64,000 nucleotides of DNA from Candidatus Pantoea edessiphila (GTDB lineage: Bacteria; Pseudomonadota; Gammaproteobacteria; Enterobacterales; Enterobacteriaceae), in contig NZ_PDKT01000002.1 in NCBI RefSeq assembly GCF_002933315.1, positions 86,701 through 150,700 on the forward strand, written 5' to 3'. The notes beneath the pieces were generated by a model. It was not told the DNA's origin and did no database searches. It worked only from the letters and a program-made list of their open reading frames with translations. This document shows, piece by piece, positions 24,171 through 34,908 of this stretch (position 1 is its first letter; every line of letters starts with the position of its first letter). A program made the translations under genes and the position numbers.

Positions 24171-25135
24171 AATGGTATTGTTATTCCTTCTTACACAAAA
24201 AAATTAGAACTGTAGATATCCACTATTTGTTTAAATAAAATAAATTTTTATATCTTAATAAAAATATAATTCATCTACTTATGTAATTTAAAACAAAATC
24301 AAAATTGCAATATTATGTAAATAATAAAGATAAAAAATTATGTTTATTTGAAAATAATTAATCTATATATTAATTAAATAATATAAATTTTTTATCTTAT
24401 ATATTTTTTTGTAATAGTTAATTTTAAAAATATAACAATGTAACAAATAAAAAATGATAATTTAAACATAGTATTTATTATTCAAATGCTTTAAATTTTC
24501 ATGCTTAAATATTTTTAGAATTTTTCTATTATCTTAAAAGATAATTATGTATTATCCATGTTTTTATTCTGAATAAACACTAACTTTTCATTTTATATTC
24601 AATGCAACCAAATCTATAAAGACTAATCGAATCTTTTAATAATGAAATATATTTTAATCATCAATATATTTATTAATTAACTAATTAATAAATATATTAA
24701 TTCTATATCATATAGAGACAATATTTAATAAAAAATTAACATTATATAAATATAAAAATTTAAAGCATTTGAGTTAGTAATGATAACAATTTTGTATTAA
24801 TATATAATTATAATTGTACTTAAATTAAAAATTCATTTATGATCTTACTAAACTATAATATTTTTTTCAAAAAAACGAAATATTACGTAATGATATTAAT
24901 ATCATAGAAAAATATAAACTATTTTACTAAATATTTTAATTATTTCAAAACAGTGTTATCATACAAATATAATTTGTAGAATAATTTTTATGAAAATAAA
25001 TCTAAAAAATAATTTATATAAAACAAAAAATACTAATTATAAATCACATTAAGGGAGTTTTTATATAACTACTTGTGTTTTTTATAATTTATGACCTTTT
25101 TATTATTTTATATATAAATATCTAAGGAAAATACC
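24171..25135. other. 965-base gene-free spacer between nadC and aceE
   Basis: This is the longest spacer in the window, at a place where E. coli has ampDE, aroP and pdhR. It is nearly pure A/T and shows no coding frame of substance. It contains a 17-bp inverted repeat (24663-24698) and ends with an AAGGAAAA ribosome binding site for aceE. No remnant of pdhR is recognisable. Confidence 0.7.
24663..24698. repeat. Perfect 17-bp inverted repeat
   Basis: Arms 24663-24679 and 24682-24698 are perfect reverse complements separated by two bases, giving a 36-base cruciform-capable palindrome made only of A/T in the arms. No U-run follows. Its role is unknown. Confidence 0.7.
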
Positions 25136-27799
25136 ATGTCAGATGATATATACAATGACGTGGATCCGATTGAAACTTGTGAATGGTTACAAGCAATCGA
25201 ATCGGTTATCCGTAAAGAAGGTATTGAACGCGCACAATACTTAATTAATCAAATCTTAATTGCAGCTCGCAAAAGCGGTGTACAAATTAATTCTAGTGCT
25301 TTTATCAGTGATTATATTAATTCTATAGCTATTGAGGATGAACCTAATTATCCAGGTAATATTTTTCTGGAACGTCGTATCCGTTCTGTAATTCGCTGGA
25401 ATGCTATTATATCTGTATTAAGAGCTTCGAATAAAGAATTAGAATTAGGTGGTCATATTGCATCTTTTCAATCTTCTGCCACTATTTATGAAGTTTGTTT
25501 TAATCATTTTTTTCGTGCGCCTAATAGTCAAGATGGAGGCGATTTAGTATACTTCCAAGGACATATATCACCGGGTATTTATTCTAGAGCATTTTTAGAA
25601 GGTCGCTTAACTGAAGAACAAATGAATAATTTCCGTCAAGAGGTATCTGGTAATGGTCTATCTTCTTATCCTCATCCTAAATTAATGCCAGATTTTTGGC
25701 AGTTTCCAACTGTTTCTATGGGATTAGGCCCATTATCAGCAATTTATCAAGCTAAATTTTTAAAATATCTTAAGCATCGTGGTTTAAAAGATACTTCAGC
25801 ACAAACTGTTTATGCATTTCTTGGTGATGGAGAAATGGATGAACCAGAATCAAAAGGTGCAATTACTATTGCAACCCGAGAAAAATTAGATAATTTAGTT
25901 TTTATCATTAATTGTAATTTACAACGTTTAGATGGTCCAGTTGTTGGTAATGGAAAAATTATAAATGAGCTTGAGGGTATTTTTGTTGGTGCAGGATGGG
26001 AAGTAATCAAAGTAATTTGGGGTGATCGCTGGGATAATTTATTAAATAAAGATACTACTGGAAAATTAATACAATTAATGAATGAAACTATTGATGGTGA
26101 TTATCAAACATTTAAATCACGTGATGGTGCTTATGTACGTAAATATTTTTTCGGTAAATATCCAGAAACTACTAGCCTTGTTAAGGATATGTCTGACGAT
26201 GAAATATGGGCATTAAATAGAGGAGGTCACGACCCTAAAAAGATTTACGCTGCATTAAAAAAAGCACAAGATACGAAGGATAAACCAGTTGTAATTTTAG
26301 CACATACTATTAAAGGTTATGGGATGGGAGATATTGCTGAAGGTAAAAATATTGCTCATCAAGTAAAAAAACTTACTATAGAGAATCTTCGTTATATTAG
26401 AGATCGTTTTAATATTGAAGTAAAAGATGAAAAAATTGAAACATTACCATATATAATTTTTAAAAAAAATTCAGATGAATATAATTATTTACATAAACAA
26501 AGAAAAAAACTTGGTGGGTATTTACCAATACGTAAATCTCAATTTACAGAAGTTTTAGATATTCCGGATTTAGAAGAATTTAGTGCATTATTGCACAAAC
26601 AAAATAAAGAAATTTCAACTACTGTAGCGTTTGTACGAGTTTTAAACATTATGTTAAGAAATAATTCTATTAAAAATAGATTAGTACCAATTTTAGCTGA
26701 TGAAGCACGTACTTTCGGAATGGAGGGCTTATTTCGTCAAATTGGTATATATAATCCAAATGGTCAAAAATATACTCCTCAAGATCATGCACAACTTGCT
26801 TATTATAAGGAAGAAAAGACAGGTCAGATTCTACAAGAAGGCATTAATGAATTAGGTGCAGGTTCATCTTGGTTAGCAGCTGCAACATCGTACAGTACAA
26901 ATGATTTACCAATGATTCCATTTTATATATATTATTCAATATTTGGTTTTCAACGTATCGGTGATTTAATGTGGCTAGCTGGAGATCAACAAGCAAGAGG
27001 ATTCCTAATCGGTGGTACTTCTGGTAGAACTACTCTTAATGGTGAAGGTTTACAACATGAAGATGGTCATAGTCACATTCACTCTTTAACTATACCCAAC
27101 TGTGTATCTTATGATCCAGCTTATGCTTATGAAGTTGCTGTTATCATGCATAATGGCTTAGTACGCATGTACGGAAAATCTCAAGAAAATATTTACTATT
27201 ATATTACAACTTTAAATGAAAACTATCATATGCCAGCAATGCCTAAAGGAGTAGAAACAGGTATTTGTAAAGGCATATATAAACTAGAAACTATAGGAGA
27301 AGGGAACATCAAAATTCAATTGTTAGGATCAGGGTCTATATTAAGACATGTACGTAAGGCAGCTCAAACTTTACTAAAGATTTATAATATTAGCTCTGAT
27401 GTATATAGTGTTACCTCTTTTACTGAATTAGCTCGTGATGGTCAAGATTGCGAACGTTGGAATATGTTGCATCCACATGAACAAGCTCGTATACCATATA
27501 TTTCTCAGATTATTAAAGACATACCAACAGTTGTATCAACAGACTATATAAAATTATTTGCTGAACAGGTTTGTAATTATGTTCCAACACGTAACTATCG
27601 GGTTTTAGGTACTGATGGCTTTGGTCGTTCTGATAGCCGTGAAAATTTACGTCATTATTTTGAAATTGATATGTGTTTTATTGTAGTTGCAGCTTTAGCG
27701 GAGTTAGCTAAATGTGGTAAAATTGATAAAAATATCGTAGCCAGCGCAATTAAAAAATTTAATATTAATGTTGATAAAATTAACCCACGTTTAGCTTAA
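25136..27799 (+). CDS. aceE: Pyruvate dehydrogenase E1 component
   Basis: AceE is the homodimeric thiamine diphosphate E1 subunit that decarboxylates pyruvate and acetylates the lipoyl group of AceF. The 887 residues equal E. coli. Recognisable landmarks are VYFQGHISPGIYSRAFLEGR, the diphosphate motif FLGDGEMDEPE through FIINCNLQRLDGPV, and the LAGDQQARGFLIGGTSGRTTLNGEGLQHEDGH region (split in conserved blocks). AAGGAAAA precedes the ATG. It heads the aceE-aceF-lpd operon; the regulator gene pdhR is missing. Confidence 0.99.
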   Translation: MSDDIYNDVDPIETCEWLQAIESVIRKEGIERAQYLINQILIAARKSGVQINSSAFISDYINSIAIEDEPNYPGNIFLERRIRSVIRWNAIISVLRASNKELELGGHIASFQSSATIYEVCFNHFFRAPNSQDGGDLVYFQGHISPGIYSRAFLEGRLTEEQMNNFRQEVSGNGLSSYPHPKLMPDFWQFPTVSMGLGPLSAIYQAKFLKYLKHRGLKDTSAQTVYAFLGDGEMDEPESKGAITIATREKLDNLVFIINCNLQRLDGPVVGNGKIINELEGIFVGAGWEVIKVIWGDRWDNLLNKDTTGKLIQLMNETIDGDYQTFKSRDGAYVRKYFFGKYPETTSLVKDMSDDEIWALNRGGHDPKKIYAALKKAQDTKDKPVVILAHTIKGYGMGDIAEGKNIAHQVKKLTIENLRYIRDRFNIEVKDEKIETLPYIIFKKNSDEYNYLHKQRKKLGGYLPIRKSQFTEVLDIPDLEEFSALLHKQNKEISTTVAFVRVLNIMLRNNSIKNRLVPILADEARTFGMEGLFRQIGIYNPNGQKYTPQDHAQLAYYKEEKTGQILQEGINELGAGSSWLAAATSYSTNDLPMIPFYIYYSIFGFQRIGDLMWLAGDQQARGFLIGGTSGRTTLNGEGLQHEDGHSHIHSLTIPNCVSYDPAYAYEVAVIMHNGLVRMYGKSQENIYYYITTLNENYHMPAMPKGVETGICKGIYKLETIGEGNIKIQLLGSGSILRHVRKAAQTLLKIYNISSDVYSVTSFTELARDGQDCERWNMLHPHEQARIPYISQIIKDIPTVVSTDYIKLFAEQVCNYVPTRNYRVLGTDGFGRSDSRENLRHYFEIDMCFIVVAALAELAKCGKIDKNIVASAIKKFNINVDKINPRLA

Positions 27800-27813
27800 G
27801 AGGTAATATATTA

Positions 27814-29100
27814 ATGAATATTGAAGTTAATGTACCAGATATTGGAGAAGGAGAATTTGAAGTTACTGAAATTTTAGTTAATGTTGGCGATACAGTAGAA
27901 ATAGAACAATCGTTAATTACTGTTGAAGGAAATAAAGTTTCCATAGAAATACCTTCTCCATATAAAGGAGTAATAGAAAATATTAATGTTCATAATGGTG
28001 CTAAGATAAAAATTGGTTCTTTAATTATGACATTAAAAATAATCGAAGAAAAAAAAATTTTAAATCATATAAATAAAAACAAAAAACAACTATTATCTGT
28101 TGATTTAGAAGAAATTGAAAACAAAAAAAAAGTTGAGAATGATACTGTAAAAAATAATTTTGTTAAAGAAATTTATATTCATGCTACTCCTGTAGTACGT
28201 CGTTTAGCATACAAATTCGGTATTAATTTAGTTCATATTAAAGGAAAAGGCAGAAAAAATCGCATTATGAAAGAATGCGTTGACAACTATATAAAAGAAG
28301 CAATTAAATTTTTTGAATCATCTTCTGATGTAATAAATAAATTTAAAGATATACATCATATATATGATAAAAAAAATATTAGCAATATTAATCACTTTGA
28401 TAAAATTGAAGAAATTAAATTAAGTTCTATTCAAAAAATTTCTGGCAGTAATTTAAGTCATAATTGGATAACTATCCCACATGTTACACATTTTGATAAA
28501 GTTGATATTACTAATCTAGAAGAATTTCGTAATAGACAAAATATAGAAATCAAAAAAAAAGACCCATCTACCAAATTGAATCTTCTAGCATTTATTATGA
28601 AAGCAGTTAATTATGCGCTAAATCAAATGCCAAGGTTTAATAGTTCGCTTTCTTCGGATTTACAAAAAGTAATATTAAAAAAATATATTAATATCGGCAT
28701 TGCAGTAGATACTCCGAAAGGATTAGTTGTTCCTGTATTTAAAAATATTGATAAAAAAACTATTCTTAAATTATCAGCAGAATTAATAAATGTTTCAAAA
28801 GAAGCAATCAAAGGAAAATTAACTGCAGATAAAATGCAAGGCGGAACATTCACTATTTCTAGTTTAGGAGGAATTGGTACTAATTATTTTACCCCAATTA
28901 TTAATGCTCCAGAAGTTGCTATTTTAGGAATTTCAAAATGCTCTATGGAAGCAGTTTGGAATGGTAAAGAATTTTTACCTCGTTTAATGTTACCTATTTC
29001 ACTTTCTTTTGACCATAGAGTAATTGATGGTGCAGATGGTGCACGCTTCATGAATTTAATTAATAGTATATTAAAAGATATTCGCCTATTAATAATTTAA
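27814..29100 (+). CDS. aceF: Pyruvate dehydrogenase E2 (dihydrolipoyl acetyltransferase), single lipoyl domain
   Basis: AceF forms the E2 core and passes acetyl groups to CoA. It has 428 residues against 630 in E. coli because only one lipoyl domain is present (about residues 1-75, lipoyl lysine Lys41 in EGNKVSIEIP) instead of three. A lysine-rich linker leads to the E1/E3-binding domain (ATPVVRRLAYKFGI), and the acyltransferase domain ends with the catalytic SFDHRVIDGADGARF. Two A9 tracts (28123-28131 and 28552-28560) are in frame. The gene is otherwise intact, 14 bases after aceE. Confidence 0.98.
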   Translation: MNIEVNVPDIGEGEFEVTEILVNVGDTVEIEQSLITVEGNKVSIEIPSPYKGVIENINVHNGAKIKIGSLIMTLKIIEEKKILNHINKNKKQLLSVDLEEIENKKKVENDTVKNNFVKEIYIHATPVVRRLAYKFGINLVHIKGKGRKNRIMKECVDNYIKEAIKFFESSSDVINKFKDIHHIYDKKNISNINHFDKIEEIKLSSIQKISGSNLSHNWITIPHVTHFDKVDITNLEEFRNRQNIEIKKKDPSTKLNLLAFIMKAVNYALNQMPRFNSSLSSDLQKVILKKYINIGIAVDTPKGLVVPVFKNIDKKTILKLSAELINVSKEAIKGKLTADKMQGGTFTISSLGGIGTNYFTPIINAPEVAILGISKCSMEAVWNGKEFLPRLMLPISLSFDHRVIDGADGARFMNLINSILKDIRLLII

Positions 29101-29134
29101 AAAATATAATGATAAAAAATAATAAGAGGTTAAA

Positions 29135-30562
29135 GTGAATATTGATATTAAAACAAAAGTAGTTGTAATAGGAGGAGGACCTGCAGGTTACTCTGCAGCG
29201 TTTCGTTGTAGTGATTTAGGTTTAGAAACTATTTTAATAGAACGTTATAATAATCTTGGTGGTGTATGTTTAAATGTAGGATGTATTCCATCTAAGGCAT
29301 TATTACATATAGCAAAAGTCATTAAAGAAACAAAGTCTATACATAATAAAGGTATTAATTTTAAAGATATATCAATTAATTTAGATCAAATAAAATCTTG
29401 GAAAACAGATATTATCAACAAACTTACTAGCAGCCTTGCTGTTATGGCAAAAATTCGTAAAATTAAAGTTATTAATGGAATAGGAACATTTATTGATTCA
29501 AATAAAGTTACAGTAAAAGATAATAATAAAACTACAACAATAACATTTGATAATGCTATAATTGCAGCTGGTTCAAGCCCAATTAAATTACCATTTATGC
29601 CATATCACGATTCTAGAATATGGGATTCAACTGATGCTCTTGAATTAAAAGAAATACCTAAAAAATTACTAATCATAGGTGGTGGAATAATAGGATTAGA
29701 AATGGCTACTGTTTATCAATCATTGGGTTCTGAAATTTCAATAATAGAAATGTATGATCAATTAATACCATCAGCTGATAAAGATATTATTAAAGTGTTT
29801 ACTAGAAATATTAGTAGTAAATTTAAAATAATGTTAGAGACAACAATAACTTTAGTTGAATCAAAAAATGATGGAATTTATGTTTCTACTAAAGGGAAAA
29901 AAGATATTAAAAGTATTACTCACTGTTATGATGCGGTATTAGTTGCTGTTGGTAGAGTGCCAAATGGAAAAAAATTAGATATTGAAAAAGCTGGTATTAA
30001 AACTGATAATAACTACATTATTGTTGATAAACAAATGCGTACAAATATTTCACATATTTATGCAGTTGGAGATATTGTTGGTCAACCAATGTTAGCTCAC
30101 AAGGGCATGCATGAAGGACGCATTGCAGCAGAAGTTATTTCTGGATTAAAACATTATTTTGATCCCAGAGTAATTCCCTCTATTTCATATACTGAACCAG
30201 AAATAGCTTGGGTTGGTATAACAGAAAAAGATGCAAAAGAAAAAGGTATTGAATATGAAGTATCCATGTTTCCTTGGACAGCATCTGGCAGAGCTATTAC
30301 TTCTCAATGTGAAAACGGTGTTACAAAGTTAATTTTTGATAAAAAAACTCATAGTATTATTGGTGGTGCAGTAGTTGGAACTAATGGAGGAGAATTATTA
30401 GGTGAAATAAGTTTAGGTATAGAGATGGGTTGTGATGCGCAAGATATCGCATTAACTATACATGCTCACCCAACTTTATACGAATCTATAGGATTAGCAG
30501 CTGAAATTTTTGAAGGCACCATTACAGATATCATAAACATAAAAAATACACTGAAGAAATAG
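29135..30562 (+). CDS. lpd: Dihydrolipoyl dehydrogenase (E3)
   Basis: Lpd reoxidises dihydrolipoamide with FAD and NAD in pyruvate and, where present, 2-oxoglutarate dehydrogenase. The 475-residue protein starts with GTG, with GAGG five bases upstream. The FAD-binding VVVIGGGPAGYSAA is followed by the redox disulfide GGVCLNVGC (Cys45, Cys50); the NAD site LLIIGGGIIGLEMA and the C-terminal HAHPTLYESIGLAAE with catalytic His/Glu are present. It ends the operon and is followed by a weak terminator-like hairpin. Confidence 0.98.
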   Translation: MNIDIKTKVVVIGGGPAGYSAAFRCSDLGLETILIERYNNLGGVCLNVGCIPSKALLHIAKVIKETKSIHNKGINFKDISINLDQIKSWKTDIINKLTSSLAVMAKIRKIKVINGIGTFIDSNKVTVKDNNKTTTITFDNAIIAAGSSPIKLPFMPYHDSRIWDSTDALELKEIPKKLLIIGGGIIGLEMATVYQSLGSEISIIEMYDQLIPSADKDIIKVFTRNISSKFKIMLETTITLVESKNDGIYVSTKGKKDIKSITHCYDAVLVAVGRVPNGKKLDIEKAGIKTDNNYIIVDKQMRTNISHIYAVGDIVGQPMLAHKGMHEGRIAAEVISGLKHYFDPRVIPSISYTEPEIAWVGITEKDAKEKGIEYEVSMFPWTASGRAITSQCENGVTKLIFDKKTHSIIGGAVVGTNGGELLGEISLGIEMGCDAQDIALTIHAHPTLYESIGLAAEIFEGTITDIINIKNTLKK

Positions 30563-30585
30563 TGTATTAAGTAAATATTTTTTTG
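30545..30585 (+). terminator. Possible terminator after lpd
   Basis: An 8-bp stem (30545-30552 with 30561-30568) overlaps the lpd stop codon, and a T7 run follows about ten bases later. The stem is A/T-rich and the run is distant, so it is a weak candidate. Confidence 0.35.
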
Positions 30586-30770
30586 TTATAGTTTATTCGG
30601 CGCCATGAGATTATATTAAAGAATTAATAAAAAAGTTATAAAATTCAGATGAATGATTATATTATAAAATATAAATAAGAGATATTAATATCTAAAAATT
30701 GATATAACTTAGATATGCTGTAAATTAACAATACTTAGTAGGTTTTAACTATAATAGTTAGGCTAAGCAC

Positions 30771-31301
30771 ATGAAACACGTTATTGAAGTGATGATTCCA
30801 GAACAAACAATTGCTATGCGTATAACTGAATTAGGAAATGACATCAATAATTATTATAATAATAGAACTAATAATATAGTAATTGTAGGGTTACTTCGTG
30901 GTTCATTTATGTTTATGGCAGACTTATGTCGTGCAATTAAGGTACCACATAGGGTTGATTTTATTACTGCATCTAGTTATTACGGTATATCAAGAGAAAA
31001 CGATGTAAAAATTTTAAAAGATCTTGATGAAGATATCCGCGATAAAGATGTATTACTTGTTGAAGATATTATAGATTCTGGAAACACGTTAAAAAACGTA
31101 TATAATATTCTACAATCACGTCAACCAAAATCATTAATTATTTGTGCTTTACTAGATAAATTAAAACACCGAAAAATCAAGATAAATATTGAATATGTTG
31201 GATTTATTATTCCAGATGAATTCGTTGTTGGATTTGGAATTGATTACAAGCAGAAATATCGAAATTTGCCTTATATTGGAAAAATTATACAACTAAAATA
31301 A
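30771..31301 (+). CDS. hpt: Hypoxanthine phosphoribosyltransferase
   Basis: Hpt salvages hypoxanthine (and guanine) to IMP/GMP using PRPP. The 176-residue protein (family 178) has the conserved [13 protein letters not shown] near residue 40 and the PRPP-binding [14 protein letters not shown] at residues 94-107. It stands alone between the aceEF-lpd operon and convergent panC, with a 208-base leader. Its presence suggests purine uptake from the host or internal recycling (inference). Confidence 0.97.
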   Translation: MKHVIEVMIPEQTIAMRITELGNDINNYYNNRTNNIVIVGLLRGSFMFMADLCRAIKVPHRVDFITASSYYGISRENDVKILKDLDEDIRDKDVLLVEDIIDSGNTLKNVYNILQSRQPKSLIICALLDKLKHRKIKINIEYVGFIIPDEFVVGFGIDYKQKYRNLPYIGKIIQLK

Positions 31302-31378
31302 AAATCTCGAAATTTATTTAAATTAAGATTATAAAAAATAATATTGAAGAGAAATGTATGCCCTTCTTAAGGGTTAAA

Positions 31379-32245
31379 TTATTGCAACTTAACTTTTTTG
31401 TAATCAATGAGTCTAGTATTTCCAATTTTAGCTGCTACCAAAATAGCTGCATTTTTACTATCTGTTGTTAATTTTTTTAATGTTAATTCATCACAAATAG
31501 CTAATCCGTCTGGTTGTAATCCATTTTTTACTAGAATAATTTTTGCTTTTTTAATAATTTGATGAATATTGAATTCTATATTGATTAATTGATGAGCCAT
31601 GTAATTCATCACTTTATTTAAATTGGCTGCTACCTTAAGTTCATATTCATTTAATTTAATATTACGAGAACTTAATGCTAAACCATCTTGATTGCGTACA
31701 GTAGGAATACCAACAATCTTAATATCAAAATTCATATCAATCACCATTTTACGGATAATCACTAGTTGCTGAAAATCTTTTTCGCCAAAATAGGCTATAT
31801 TCGGCTTGATTAAATTAAATAATTTGCTAATTATAGTAGTTACGCCTTGAAAATGACCAGGACGATGTATACCCTCTAAAATATAGGATAATTTAGGTAC
31901 GTTAACAATAGTTTGATTTGTTAATCCATATGGATACATTTCATTTATTTCTGGTATAAACATTAAATTGACTAAATTTTTTTTTAATTTTTGACAGTCT
32001 TCATTTAAAGTACGTGGATAATTTGATATATCTTTAATATTTTCAAATTGCATCGGATTTACAAATACAGAAACAATTAATATATCACTATTTTTACGTG
32101 CTATGCTAATCAATTTCAAGTGTCCATCATGTATATTTCCCATAGTAGGCACTAGTGCAATGCTTTTATTTTCTTTACGCCATATTTCCAATATGTTTTT
32201 TAGTTTAAGTAGTTTTTTTACAATCAACACTATTATAAGTTCCAT
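31379..32245 (-). CDS. panC: Pantoate--beta-alanine ligase
   Basis: PanC joins pantoate and beta-alanine to pantothenate using ATP. Key motifs are VPTMGNIHDGHLKLI, VFVNPMQFEN, RPGHFQGVTT, GEKDFQQLVIIRKM and LALSSRN. From the ATG at 32245 it has 288 residues. A GTG five codons later (32230) would give exactly the E. coli length of 283 and has GGA upstream, so it may be the true start. It follows panB by three bases. panD, next to panC in E. coli, is absent here. Confidence 0.96.
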   Translation of the reverse strand: MELIIVLIVKKLLKLKNILEIWRKENKSIALVPTMGNIHDGHLKLISIARKNSDILIVSVFVNPMQFENIKDISNYPRTLNEDCQKLKKNLVNLMFIPEINEMYPYGLTNQTIVNVPKLSYILEGIHRPGHFQGVTTIISKLFNLIKPNIAYFGEKDFQQLVIIRKMVIDMNFDIKIVGIPTVRNQDGLALSSRNIKLNEYELKVAANLNKVMNYMAHQLINIEFNIHQIIKKAKIILVKNGLQPDGLAICDELTLKKLTTDSKNAAILVAAKIGNTRLIDYKKVKLQ

Positions 32246-32248
32246 TAA

Positions 32249-33040
32249 TTAAAAACAATTTTCATTTGCTGGATAAATTCCAGATTCAACTTCATATATA
32301 TATTTACGAACAGCTGCACGTATATCTCCTGTTTCAGAAAGAAAATTTTTAGCAAATTTCGGAATAAAACCATCAGTTATACCAAAAATATCATGCATTA
32401 CTAATATTTGTCCATCTGTACTACTTCCTGCTCCGATACCTATAACTGGTATCTTTAATGTATCAGTAATAAGTTTAGATAATGTACTTGGTATACATTC
32501 TAGAACCAGTAACTTTGCTCCTGCAGCTTCAATTGCTTTTGCATTATTAAATATAATATTCGCATTTTCTGTATCAAAACCTTGTATTTTATATCCACTT
32601 AAAATATTTACTGATTGAGGTGTTAAACCAATATGACCACATACTGGTACAGAACGTTCAGTAAGCATGTGTATTGTTTCAATTACCCATGAACCACCTT
32701 CTAGTTTTACCATATTAGCTCCTAAACGCATCAGTCTAGCAGCATTTTTAAAAGACTGATTTGGTGTAGCATAACTCATAAAAGGCAAATCGGATATTAT
32801 TAATGCATGTGGTGCTCCTCTATGTACAGCAGAAGTGTGGTAAGCAATATTGTCGATTGTTACAGGAATAGTTGAGTTATGACCTTGAATAGTCATACCA
32901 AGAGAATCACCAACTAATAAAATTTGTATTCCCTCGTTAAAAAATAATTTAGCAAAACTAAAATCGTATGCAGTTAAAGCAGCAAATTTTTTTCTCTTTT
33001 TTTTCCATTTGTTTAGATAAGAAATAGTAGTTGATTTCAT
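32249..33040 (-). CDS. panB: 3-methyl-2-oxobutanoate hydroxymethyltransferase
   Basis: PanB makes ketopantoate from 2-oxoisovalerate and methylene-tetrahydrofolate; 2-oxoisovalerate is also the substrate of LeuA encoded at 2077-3648. The 263 residues match the family (264). [39 protein letters not shown] and [11 protein letters not shown] are conserved. It is the first gene of the panB-panC pair on the minus strand, with an 82-base gap from folK. Confidence 0.98.
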   Translation of the reverse strand: MKSTTISYLNKWKKKRKKFAALTAYDFSFAKLFFNEGIQILLVGDSLGMTIQGHNSTIPVTIDNIAYHTSAVHRGAPHALIISDLPFMSYATPNQSFKNAARLMRLGANMVKLEGGSWVIETIHMLTERSVPVCGHIGLTPQSVNILSGYKIQGFDTENANIIFNNAKAIEAAGAKLLVLECIPSTLSKLITDTLKIPVIGIGAGSSTDGQILVMHDIFGITDGFIPKFAKNFLSETGDIRAAVRKYIYEVESGIYPANENCF

Positions 33041-33122
33041 TTTTTTCTCAATATAAGAGATATTTATAAATTTACGTCAATAAATATCGTCATAAAACAT
33101 ACAAAAAAATATAAATTATAAT

Positions 33123-33608
33123 TTATATTTTACATATTTTAATTGTACTTGTATCAAGTGTAACTAAAATATCCTTAGCGCGTTTTCCATTTGGCAGTAT
33201 GATATTTGGAGAAATTTGAACTAAAGGTAGTAACATAAAAACACGATTTATCATATCATAATGTGGTATAATTAAATCATTAGTATTAATTAGCTTATTT
33301 TCAAATAACATTATATCAATATCTATGGTACGTGGTCCCCAACGTTCAATATAGCGAATACGACCTTGTTTTAATTCAATTTCTTGTAGTAATTTCAGTA
33401 AATTATTTGGTGAAAGTTTAGTTTTTAATGCCACGACCATATTAAGATAGTTATCTTGATTTTTTAGGCCATAAGGCAATGTACAATAAATTTGAGAAGT
33501 TGCAATGCGCTTTGTTTTTGGTATCTTATCTATTTCTTTTAAAGCTGTTTTTATTTGATGCATTGGATGATTGAGATTACTGCCTAGGGCTAAATAAGTT
33601 GTACTCAT
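33123..33608 (-). CDS. folK: 6-hydroxymethyl-7,8-dihydropterin pyrophosphokinase
   Basis: FolK transfers pyrophosphate from ATP to hydroxymethyl-dihydropterin in folate synthesis. The 161-residue protein (family about 159) has LALGSNL at the N-terminus and RWGPRTIDIDIMLF with the metal-binding aspartates near residue 95. It follows pcnB by 28 bases, as in E. coli, so the two are likely cotranscribed. Folate supports the PanB reaction encoded next door. Confidence 0.97.
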   Translation of the reverse strand: MSTTYLALGSNLNHPMHQIKTALKEIDKIPKTKRIATSQIYCTLPYGLKNQDNYLNMVVALKTKLSPNNLLKLLQEIELKQGRIRYIERWGPRTIDIDIMLFENKLINTNDLIIPHYDMINRVFMLLPLVQISPNIILPNGKRAKDILVTLDTSTIKICKI

Positions 33609-33636
33609 AGTTTTTTACTATTTTATAGTATATCAT

Positions 33637-34908
33637 TCATAATGAAATTAAATTATTACTAATTTTAGTATGAATGCTATTTTTTTTTATTGATGATATT
33701 TTATGCTGATGCCAATTACTGCTAAGTTTTCTTAATTCTGGACTGTTTTCTACAGTAGCACGTAGCATAAGCAAATTATATGCTACTCTAAATTTTGGAT
33801 TTAATAATAATTTTTTAGCACGTTTTCCGTAAATACGAGACATATATAATTGTAATTTCCAAATATCTTTAATCAAAGAAGTTATTTTTTTCGGAATTGT
33901 TAATACTCGGCATGCTTCCTCTAGAGTACTGTTTATAGCAATTGAAAAAGCATCGTAATATGTCAAAGAATTGGAATGTTTTTGAACAACTAGTTCAGCA
34001 GCATTTAATTGAGGATACCAAAACATTGCAGCAAATAAAAATACTGGATTAACACGCATTTGATTCTGTATTCTATTATCAGTATTTTTTAATAGTTGAA
34101 CAAGCATCCGTTCTGTTATGCTATCACCTTTTTTAGTAAAATTTTCTGCCAATGTTGGAAATAATAATTGAAACAATTGATACTCACATAATTTACAATA
34201 AGTAAGATAACCGTAACCGGTGTGAAAAAGTTTTAAAGATTCTTCAAAAAGACGTGAAGGGGGGATATTATGTAATAATAATGCTAGTCTTGGTATTGGT
34301 TCAGCAGTTTCTGGTGCAATACTCATATTTAATTTTGCAGCAAACCTTGTTACACGCAACATACGTACTGGATCTTCACGATAGCGAGTTTCTGGATCTC
34401 CAATTAACCTAATAATACCTTTTTGAAGATCACGTAAACCTCCTACATAATCACGTACACTGAAATCTGTCATGCTATAGTATAAACTATTGATAGTAAT
34501 GTCTCTACGATGTGCATCGTCTTCTATCTTTCCAAATGTATTATCACTTAATAGCATACCATTTTTATTAAATTTAAAATTTTTGTAATGTTCCTTATAT
34601 TCCTTGATTAAATTATCTCTTCTAAAAGTAGCAACTTCAATTATTTCTGCATTAAAAATTATATGAGCTAATATAAATCTACGACCAACTAAACGACAAT
34701 TACGAAATAATTTTATCATTTGTTCTGGTGTAGCATTAGTAGTTATATCAAAATCTTTGGGTTTTTGTCCTAATAGTAAATCACGTACACCACCTCCTAC
34801 TAAATAGGCTTCATAACCAGCTTTATTTAGTCGATATAATACCTTAAGAGCATTTTTGCTAATGTTTTTACGAGATATCATATGTTTTATGCGAGGAATC
34901 ATTACCAT
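33637..34908 (-). CDS. pcnB: Poly(A) polymerase I
   Basis: PcnB adds 3' poly(A) tails that promote RNA decay. The protein has 423 residues, shorter than E. coli mainly through loss of the basic C-terminal tail. The nucleotidyltransferase core is clear: [29 protein letters not shown], with the metal-binding aspartate pair in DFD, then [11 protein letters not shown] and [43 protein letters not shown] matches PcnB rather than the CCA-adding enzyme. gluQ, between pcnB and dksA in E. coli, is gone. Confidence 0.96.
   Translation of the reverse strand: MVMIPRIKHMISRKNISKNALKVLYRLNKAGYEAYLVGGGVRDLLLGQKPKDFDITTNATPEQMIKLFRNCRLVGRRFILAHIIFNAEIIEVATFRRDNLIKEYKEHYKNFKFNKNGMLLSDNTFGKIEDDAHRRDITINSLYYSMTDFSVRDYVGGLRDLQKGIIRLIGDPETRYREDPVRMLRVTRFAAKLNMSIAPETAEPIPRLALLLHNIPPSRLFEESLKLFHTGYGYLTYCKLCEYQLFQLLFPTLAENFTKKGDSITERMLVQLLKNTDNRIQNQMRVNPVFLFAAMFWYPQLNAAELVVQKHSNSLTYYDAFSIAINSTLEEACRVLTIPKKITSLIKDIWKLQLYMSRIYGKRAKKLLLNPKFRVAYNLLMLRATVENSPELRKLSSNWHQHKISSIKKNSIHTKISNNLISL

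Noticed and set aside
31346..31378. Short CCCTT/AAGGG stem between hpt and panC
   Set aside because: Only five base pairs and no U-run; too weak to call a terminator.
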